Shown here in pieces: positions 1-4,719 of a stretch of DNA of 11,707 bases. Below the pieces are notes generated by a model. That model was given only the letters and a program-made list of their open reading frames with translations, was not told where the DNA came from and did no database searches. The stretch comes from Allobosea sp. (GTDB taxonomy: Bacteria > Pseudomonadota > Alphaproteobacteria > Rhizobiales > Beijerinckiaceae): positions 1 to 11,707 of the forward strand of contig JAKFWE010000131.1 in assembly GCA_021732895.1 (NCBI GenBank), written 5' to 3'. Position numbers and translations under genes: made by a program. Every line of letters begins with the position of its first letter. The first letter of the stretch is position 1.

Positions 1-895
1 GCTGCGCAAGGCTGAGGATCGCCTCGCGCGTGTCGCCGAGCCCGGCCATAATGTAGGTCGAGACCTGGCCGCGCCCGAACACCGGCACGGCCGCCTCGAA
101 AGCCGAGAAATAACGCTCCAGCGGCACCTCGGCCTTGCCCGGCATCAGCCGCCGGCGCAGTTCCGGCGTCACCAGTTCGAGATGCATGCCGAGCGCATCG
201 ACGCCGGCCTCGCGCATGCGGCCGAACCATGCGTCGTCGTCGGGCGGCTCGCATTGCGCCTGGATCGGCAGGTTCACGGCCGCTTTGATGGCGAGTGCGC
301 TCTCGGCGAGGATCGCGGCGCCGCGATCCTTGGTCGGCGGCGTGCCGGTCGTCATCACCATGTGCTTCACGCAATCGAGTTCGACGGCGGCCTTCGCGAC
401 CTCGGCGAGCTGCGCCGGCGTCTTGCGCTCGACCGTGCGGCCCGCCGCCAGCGATTGCCCGATGGCGCAGAACTGGCAGGTTTTCGTCCGGCTCCGGTAG
501 CGGATGCAGGTCTGGAGCACCGTCGTCGCCAGCACGTCGCGGCCGTGCAGCACGGCGATCCTGGAATAGGGCACGCCTTCGGCCGTCTTCAGGCGATAGA
601 ACTTCGGCTGCGGCGGGAACGAGACCTCGCCGAGCACGAGCCCTTCGCGGGTGATCCGGCTCCTGCCGAAGGCGTCGGGCTGCTCGACCAGATAGGGGCT
701 CTCGAAGGCCGGCGCGGTATGCACCGGCGCCATCACGGTCATGCCGTCGATTGTCATGGCCTTGTGGTCGGAGGGGCCGGCCCCGCCGCGCCGGCTCTCG
801 GCGCCGGCCCCGGGATCAACCAGCCGCACCCCGAAGGACTGCAACTCGTTGATCAGCCGCTCCGTCGGCATGGGTTTCGGAATCGTCTGCTCCAT
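1..895 (-). CDS. nitD: Nit1C radical SAM protein (MSMEG_0568 family), 3' end cut off
   Basis: This gene runs open from an ATG at 893-895 to the left edge, giving 298 residues without a stop; the family is usually about 360, so some 60 C-terminal residues are missing. Three cysteines, C130, C140 and C143 (TC-IRYRSRTKT-CQFCAIGQ), form a CX9CX2C arrangement typical of this biotin/lipoyl synthase-like family and should hold the [4Fe-4S] cluster that cleaves S-adenosylmethionine. A glycine-rich TTGTPP segment follows. The N-terminal RRGGAGPSDHK stretch is, from memory, a family hallmark. The start is supported by AGGAG eight bases upstream. The first 80 bases lie inside the nitrilase gene, so translation is probably coupled. 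The protein is cytoplasmic; its reaction is not established. In pseudomonads it belongs to the Nit1C cluster linked to cyanide assimilation. Identification is from motifs and context; the symbol follows pseudomonad usage. Confidence 0.9.
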   Translation of the reverse strand, partial: MEQTIPKPMPTERLINELQSFGVRLVDPGAGAESRRGGAGPSDHKAMTIDGMTVMAPVHTAPAFESPYLVEQPDAFGRSRITREGLVLGEVSFPPQPKFYRLKTAEGVPYSRIAVLHGRDVLATTVLQTCIRYRSRTKTCQFCAIGQSLAAGRTVERKTPAQLAEVAKAAVELDCVKHMVMTTGTPPTKDRGAAILAESALAIKAAVNLPIQAQCEPPDDDAWFGRMREAGVDALGMHLELVTPELRRRLMPGKAEVPLERYFSAFEAAVPVFGRGQVSTYIMAGLGDTREAILSLAQ

Positions 896-1868
896 GGCGG
901 AGGCTCCTGTCGGGCGGCGGCATGGCGAATGCCGCGTCGAGATGCATTGGTTGTGCCGCGCGATTGTCGAGGACGAGGCTGAGCAGTTCGGGGCGGGCGT
1001 AGTGGCCGACGCAATCCATCATTCGCTTGCGCTTGACGATCAGGCCCATGTCGAGATCGGCGACGAGGATGCCCTCGCCCTCGGTCAGAGGCGGCGCGAG
1101 ATGGCGGCCTTCCGGCGAGACGATCGCGGTCATGCAGCCGCCGCGCAGGCCCTTGCGCAGGCCCTCGTCGGGCGAGATGCGGGCGATCTGCTCCTCGGTC
1201 AGCCAGCCGGTGGCGTTGACCACGAAGCAGCCGCTTTCCAGCGCGTGGTGGCGGATCGTGACCTCGATCTGCTCGGCGAAGATCGGCCCGACCAGCGAGC
1301 CCGGAAACTGCGCGACATGGATCTCCTCGTGCTGCGCCATCAGCGCGTAGCGCGCGAGCGGGTTGTAGTGCTCCCAGCAGGCGAGCGCGCCGACGCGACC
1401 CACGGCGGTGTCGACCACCTTCAGCCCCGCGCCGTCGCCCTGGCCCCAGATCATCCGCTCGTGGAAGGTCGGGGTGATCTTGCGGCGCTTCAGCAGCAAT
1501 TCGCCCGTGGCGTCGAAGATCAGCTGCGCGTTGTAGAGCGAACAATGGTAGCGCTCGTTGACGCCGAGCACGACGACCATGCCATGGCGGCGGGCGGCGG
1601 CCGCGACCGCCTCCGTCACCGGGCCGGGCACGGCGACCGCGTTCTCATAGAGCCTGACATGCTCGCCGCCGGTCGTCACCGGTGGATGCACGAAGGAAAA
1701 GTAGGGATACCAGGGCACGAAGGTCTCGGGGAAGACCGCGAGCTTCGCGCCCCTGGCGGCGGCGTCCGCCATGGCGGCGAGCACGCGCTCCAGCGTGCCC
1801 GACCAGGCGTCGAGGTCGGGCGCGATCTGGATCGCGGCGACGCGGATGGTGGTGCCTGGCGCCGCCAC
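816..1868 (-). CDS. nitC: Nit6803-type nitrilase of the Nit1C cluster
   Basis: This is a 350-residue carbon-nitrogen hydrolase that should convert a nitrile to the carboxylic acid and ammonia in the cytoplasm. The catalytic triad is visible: E48 in FPETF, K130 in KRRKITPT and C164 in ACWEHYNP, with the accessory glutamate E137 in FHERMIWG. Length and motifs fit the Synechocystis Nit6803 / Pseudomonas NitC group rather than amidases or ureidopropionases. The start is GTG at 1866-1868, preceded by AGAGG at a good distance; the upstream gene's TAG stop lies inside that ribosome site, leaving a 9-nt gap. The C-terminal 26 codons after about residue 324 look unstructured and overlap the radical SAM gene. 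The native substrate is unknown; Nit1C nitrilases have been tied to cyanide-derived cyanohydrins or aminonitriles, and this is not decided by the sequence. Confidence 0.93.
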   Translation of the reverse strand: MAAPGTTIRVAAIQIAPDLDAWSGTLERVLAAMADAAARGAKLAVFPETFVPWYPYFSFVHPPVTTGGEHVRLYENAVAVPGPVTEAVAAAARRHGMVVVLGVNERYHCSLYNAQLIFDATGELLLKRRKITPTFHERMIWGQGDGAGLKVVDTAVGRVGALACWEHYNPLARYALMAQHEEIHVAQFPGSLVGPIFAEQIEVTIRHHALESGCFVVNATGWLTEEQIARISPDEGLRKGLRGGCMTAIVSPEGRHLAPPLTEGEGILVADLDMGLIVKRKRMMDCVGHYARPELLSLVLDNRAAQPMHLDAAFAMPPPDRSLRHGADDSETHADGAADQRVAVLRGAAG

Positions 1869-1877
1869 CGGGAGCCT

Positions 1878-2360
1878 CTACAGCGTCCAGGTGTTGAGGA
1901 TGAAGGCGTTGTCGCGGCGATGCAGCAGGATGCAGTCGAGCACGTCGAGCGGGCTGATCGGCTTGATGCCGGGGATCAGCGAACCCTCGCCATGGCCGTA
2001 GAGCATCTGCAGGGCGAAGCGGCAGCAGTAGACCTTGCCGCCCTCGGCCATGAACTTCTCGATCTGGTTGCCGAAGTTCTGCGCGCCGGGAAAGGGCTCG
2101 TCGCCGAGCTTGGGGAAGCCGCGCAGGATGCCGAGCGTGACGCCGGGGCCGTAGAGCAGAACCGAGGTCTCGAAACCCTTGCGCTGCAGCCGCAGCGCCT
2201 GGAGCAGGTTCACGAGGCCGATCGAGCCCTCGAACGCGACGGTGTGGAAGGTGATCAGGGCCTTCTCGCCGGGTTGCGCCTTGACGTCCTCGAAGACCTT
2301 CTCCTCGTAATCGACCAGGAAATCGCCCTTCTTGTTGGCTTCCTTCGTGACGGCTGGCAT
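1878..2360 (-). CDS. nitB: MSMEG_0572/Sll0783-type DsrE-like small protein, first gene of Nit1C
   Basis: A 160-residue protein that I recognise as the small conserved gene that always sits beside Nit1 nitrilases. The fold is predicted to be DsrE/YchN-like. The segment FHTVAFEG near residues 38-45 resembles the first strand and loop of that fold, and an adjacent cysteine pair C112-C113 (VYCCRFALQ) sits where sulfur-relay proteins carry their active cysteine. No signal peptide or membrane segment is seen. Function is unknown; the cyanobacterial homologue has been linked to nitrogen-starvation responses. The ATG at 2358-2360 is preferred over a longer frame to 2537 because GAGG lies seven bases upstream and because the longer version would run through the sigma-54 promoter. 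It is the promoter-proximal gene of the operon, followed 9 nt later by the nitrilase. Confidence 0.88.
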   Translation of the reverse strand: MPAVTKEANKKGDFLVDYEEKVFEDVKAQPGEKALITFHTVAFEGSIGLVNLLQALRLQRKGFETSVLLYGPGVTLGILRGFPKLGDEPFPGAQNFGNQIEKFMAEGGKVYCCRFALQMLYGHGEGSLIPGIKPISPLDVLDCILLHRRDNAFILNTWTL

Positions 2361-2412
2361 GGCGCACCTCGTTTCTGGCGACCGCCCGGACGGCGGGCTA
2401 CCGGAGATCACC

Positions 2413-2428
2413 TGCAACGCGCGTGCCA
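2413..2428 (-). promoter_or_regulatory. Sigma-54 (-24/-12) promoter of the nit operon
   Basis: Read on the minus strand the 16 bases are TGGCACGCGCGTTGCA, a full match to the sigma-54 consensus TGGCACRNNNNTTGCW, with both invariant GG and GC doublets at correct spacing. Transcription should start near 2402, giving a leader of about 42 nt before the nitB ATG at 2360. Sigma-54 promoters need an enhancer-binding activator, usually under nitrogen control, and this fits the nitrilase role. No gene for such an activator lies in the window. Confidence 0.88.
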
Positions 2429-2630
2429 GATTGTATGCATGATGATCGTCGAACAATCTAACATTGATTGCATTCAATAATCCGATCAATACGCCGGGGT
2501 CATTCAGAAAGCCTGACTGATATATCATCTCGCGCAATAAAATACGGCATGAAGCTGCAGCAATGCACGATCAGGCGCGTCTGCCTTGGTCCTGACCGCG
2601 CCATGCAAATCGCGTGACAGAGAGGGGCGC

Positions 2631-2649
2631 TACAATCTACGGTCAATCT
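2631..2649 (+). promoter_or_regulatory. Possible -10 and CAATCT direct repeats upstream of the MocR gene
   Basis: CAATCT occurs at 2633-2638 and again at 2644-2649, an 11-bp period that puts both copies on one face of the helix; a third copy lies at 2454-2459. MocR proteins typically bind short direct repeats and control their own or the divergent gene. The first copy overlaps TACAAT (2631-2636), a fair -10 element about 55 bases before the ATG, though no good -35 is found at standard spacing. The operator role is inference. Confidence 0.35.
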
Positions 2650-2690
2650 TGACTGCGCCCGAATCCGCTTGCGCGAGAGAGCCCGATTCC

Positions 2691-4073
2691 ATGCTGGCCT
2701 GGACCCCCGATCTGACCCGCAGCGACATGCCGCGCTATCTCGCCATCGCCGACGCCATCGCGGAGGATGTGGGGGCCGGCCGGCTCACTGTGGGCGACCG
2801 GCTGCCGCCGCAGCGCAAGCTGGCGCAGCGGCTCGGGGTGGATTTCACCACCGTCGCGCGCGGCTATGTCGAGGCCGCCAAGCGCGGGCTTGTGGAATCG
2901 CATGTCGGCCAGGGAACCTTCATCCGCCCGCCGCGTCCCCGACACGCGCCGAGCCGGGCGCATGTGCCCTCGCCCGTCGATCTCTCGATGAACCTGCCGC
3001 CGGAGCCGGACGATCCCGAACTGCTCGGCCGGATGAGCGCCGGACTTGCCGAGGTGTCGCGCGACCTCGTCTCGCTGCTGCGCTATCAGGGTTTCGGCGG
3101 CGCGCAGGCCGATAAGGACGCCGCCTCGAACTGGCTGGGACGCCGCGCGCTGGTGCCGAGCCATGACCGGCTGCTGGTGACGCCGGGCGCGCATCCGGCG
3201 CTGCTTGGCATCTTCGGCCTGCTCGCCCGGCCGGGCGACACGATCCTGTGCGAGGCCGTGACCTATCCGGGCTGCCGCTCGATCGCAGCCCAGCTCGGGC
3301 TGACGCTGGTCGGGCTCGAGATGGACGAGGACGGCGTGACGCCGGACGCGCTGGCGCAGGCCTGCCGGCGCCATGCGCCCAAGGCGCTCTACCTCAACCC
3401 GACCCTGCACAATCCGACGACGCTGACGATCCCCGAGCCGCGCCGTGAGGCCTTGGCCGCGATCGCGCGCCGCCAGCGCCTGCCGATCGTCGAGGACGAC
3501 GCCTACGGTTTCATTCCGGCGCATGGACCGGCGCCGTTCGCGGCGATCGCGCCCGATCTGACCTGGCACATCGCCGGGCTGGCCAAGTGCATCGGGGCGG
3601 GTCTGCGCGCCGCTTACGTCGTCGCGCCCGAGGCGCGGCAGGCCTGGCCCTTCGCGGCGGTCATGCGCGCGGCCAACATCATGGCCTCGCCGCTGACCGT
3701 GGCGTTGGCGACGCGCTGGATCGAGGACGGCACGGCCGACGCCATCCTGCGCTTCATCCGCAAGGAGGCGATCGCGCGGCAGCAGATGGCGGCCGAAATC
3801 CTGCCTGGCGGCAGCTTCAAGGCCGACCCGCTGGCCTTCAATCTCTGGGCGCCCCTGCCGCCCGCCTGGACGCGCTCCTCCTTCATTGGCCATATGCGGG
3901 CGACGGGCCTCGGCATCGTCGCCAGCGACGCCTTCACGGTCGACGGGCCGCCGCCCGAGGCCGTGCGCGTCTGCCTCGGCGGCCCGCTTCCCCGCGAGCG
4001 GCTGCGCGGCGCGCTCGAGTTCATGGCGCATACGCTGGACCGAACACCCGCGGCGACCTCGACCATCCTTTGA
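2691..4073 (+). CDS. MocR-family (GntR-aminotransferase fusion) transcriptional regulator
   Basis: A 460-residue cytoplasmic regulator. Residues about 12-78 form a GntR winged helix (LPPQRKLAQRLGVDFTTVAR, ending in GQGTFI); residues about 100-455 form a fold-type I aminotransferase domain. The pyridoxal-phosphate residues are kept: lysine K299 in GLAKCIGAGLR for the Schiff base, N241 in HNPTT, and the EDDAYG segment at 268-273 with D270 and Y272. Such proteins sense an amino compound or vitamin B6 through the cofactor and act as activators or repressors rather than enzymes. I place the start at ATG 2691, before MLAWTPDLTRSDMPRY; an upstream TTG at 2586 would add 35 residues outside the normal domain. 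It diverges from the nit operon and meets soxG tail to tail with a 4-nt gap. Targets are probably itself and/or the nit operon; the sox operon is less likely because its promoter is 5 kb away. Confidence 0.92.
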   Translation: MLAWTPDLTRSDMPRYLAIADAIAEDVGAGRLTVGDRLPPQRKLAQRLGVDFTTVARGYVEAAKRGLVESHVGQGTFIRPPRPRHAPSRAHVPSPVDLSMNLPPEPDDPELLGRMSAGLAEVSRDLVSLLRYQGFGGAQADKDAASNWLGRRALVPSHDRLLVTPGAHPALLGIFGLLARPGDTILCEAVTYPGCRSIAAQLGLTLVGLEMDEDGVTPDALAQACRRHAPKALYLNPTLHNPTTLTIPEPRREALAAIARRQRLPIVEDDAYGFIPAHGPAPFAAIAPDLTWHIAGLAKCIGAGLRAAYVVAPEARQAWPFAAVMRAANIMASPLTVALATRWIEDGTADAILRFIRKEAIARQQMAAEILPGGSFKADPLAFNLWAPLPPAWTRSSFIGHMRATGLGIVASDAFTVDGPPPEAVRVCLGGPLPRERLRGALEFMAHTLDRTPAATSTIL

Positions 4074-4077
4074 CTGC

Positions 4078-4719
4078 TCAACCTCGGCCGGCCGTCATCT
4101 CCGCTACGGACACCGCGCAGCCGAACTCCGCCGCCGACGCGGCGAACCAGGACCAGAAGCTGCCGGCCAGGCTGCGAGGGACCATCATCTCGAAAACAGC
4201 GCCATCGGGGCCGTCGTCGCCCCGCCAGAGATGCACGCCGATATGGGCGATGGCGGTCAGGGCCGCCATCCCGACCGGAAAGGCCGACGGATGCAGATCG
4301 AGCATGCAGCCCTTGGCCAGCGTCTCGCGGATTTTCGACCCCGACAGGCGCAGGACGGCGCGTCCATCGCTCTGGTCGGAAACCGCGGCGAGACAGGACA
4401 AGGCGGCGAGCGTTTCGGGGAAGCCGGCGCGATGGCCGGCGACGAGCAGCCATTGCCCGGGGCCGGCCCAGACGAGGCTGTGCGCGCCGGCATGCGCCAC
4501 CGCAGGCGACGACGGCAGATCGAGCCCGGGCCTCTTCGCGAGCGCCGCCGCCAGCGCCGCCTCGCCGCCCTCGGCCGCGATCAGCGTCGCGACGCCCAGT
4601 CCGTCGCGGGCGAGCGCGATGACGCCCGGCGCGCCGGCCGTTCCGACATGGCCGTCCGCGAGGATGCCGGCCCAGGCGCCGAGCGGCGTCCATGTCCTCG
4701 TCATGGCAGGCTCAGCCAT
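4078..4719 (-). CDS. soxG: Sarcosine oxidase gamma subunit-type protein
   Basis: A 213-residue protein, the last gene of the sox operon. It is distantly related to the folate-binding GcvT/aminomethyltransferase fold, and SoxG subunits are the most diverged in the complex. Visible family-like features are VWAGPGQWLLVA near residue 84, a serine-glycine segment (LRLSGSKIRETLAKGC) and a C-terminal half with the HIGVHLWR and FEMMVPRSLAGSFW patterns. The ATG at 4717-4719 overlaps the soxA stop by 8 nt (ATGGCTGA), so translation is probably coupled. An alternative ATG at 4704 would give 208 residues; neither has a strong ribosome site, and the overlap favours 4719. Identification rests on position after soxA as much as on sequence. 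It ends 4 nt from the convergent MocR gene with no room for a classic terminator between them. Confidence 0.85.
   Translation of the reverse strand: MAEPAMTRTWTPLGAWAGILADGHVGTAGAPGVIALARDGLGVATLIAAEGGEAALAAALAKRPGLDLPSSPAVAHAGAHSLVWAGPGQWLLVAGHRAGFPETLAALSCLAAVSDQSDGRAVLRLSGSKIRETLAKGCMLDLHPSAFPVGMAALTAIAHIGVHLWRGDDGPDGAVFEMMVPRSLAGSFWSWFAASAAEFGCAVSVAEMTAGRG

Larger units (their letters stand above)
2361..2690. other. Divergent intergenic control region between nit operon and mocR-type gene
   Basis: This 330-bp gap is the only long non-coding stretch in the window and is clearly more AT-rich than its surroundings between about 2430 and 2550. From left to right it holds the nitB ribosome site, a small CCGCC/GGCGG inverted repeat in the nitB leader (2382-2396), the sigma-54 promoter (2413-2428), an ATTGA/TCAAT inverted repeat (2463-2478), the 10-bp palindrome TGATATATCA (2518-2527) and paired CAATCT repeats near the regulator gene (2633-2649). 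A TTGATT at 2464-2469 partly matches one half of an IHF site in the position expected for DNA bending upstream of a sigma-54 promoter. No credible small gene was seen. Confidence 0.75.

Noticed and set aside
741..2480. 579-codon plus-strand frame antisense to the nit operon
   Set aside because: Its opposite strand encodes a nitrilase with full catalytic triad and a DsrE-like protein; the plus frame shows no domain and crosses two gene junctions and the promoter.
2565..2579. Possible NtrC binding site (GCAC followed by CGCG)
   Set aside because: Only the left half matches the GCAC-N7-GTGC pattern; too weak to call.
2586..2690. Longer MocR start at TTG 2586
   Set aside because: The added 35 residues lie outside the GntR fold, have no good ribosome site and would cover the promoter-like repeats.
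2643..4031. 462-codon minus-strand frame antisense to the MocR gene
   Set aside because: Shadow of the plus-strand MocR gene, whose winged helix and PLP lysine are clear.
4061..4080. Bidirectional terminator between the MocR gene and soxG
   Set aside because: The genes are 4 nt apart and no stem followed by a T-run is visible at the junction.
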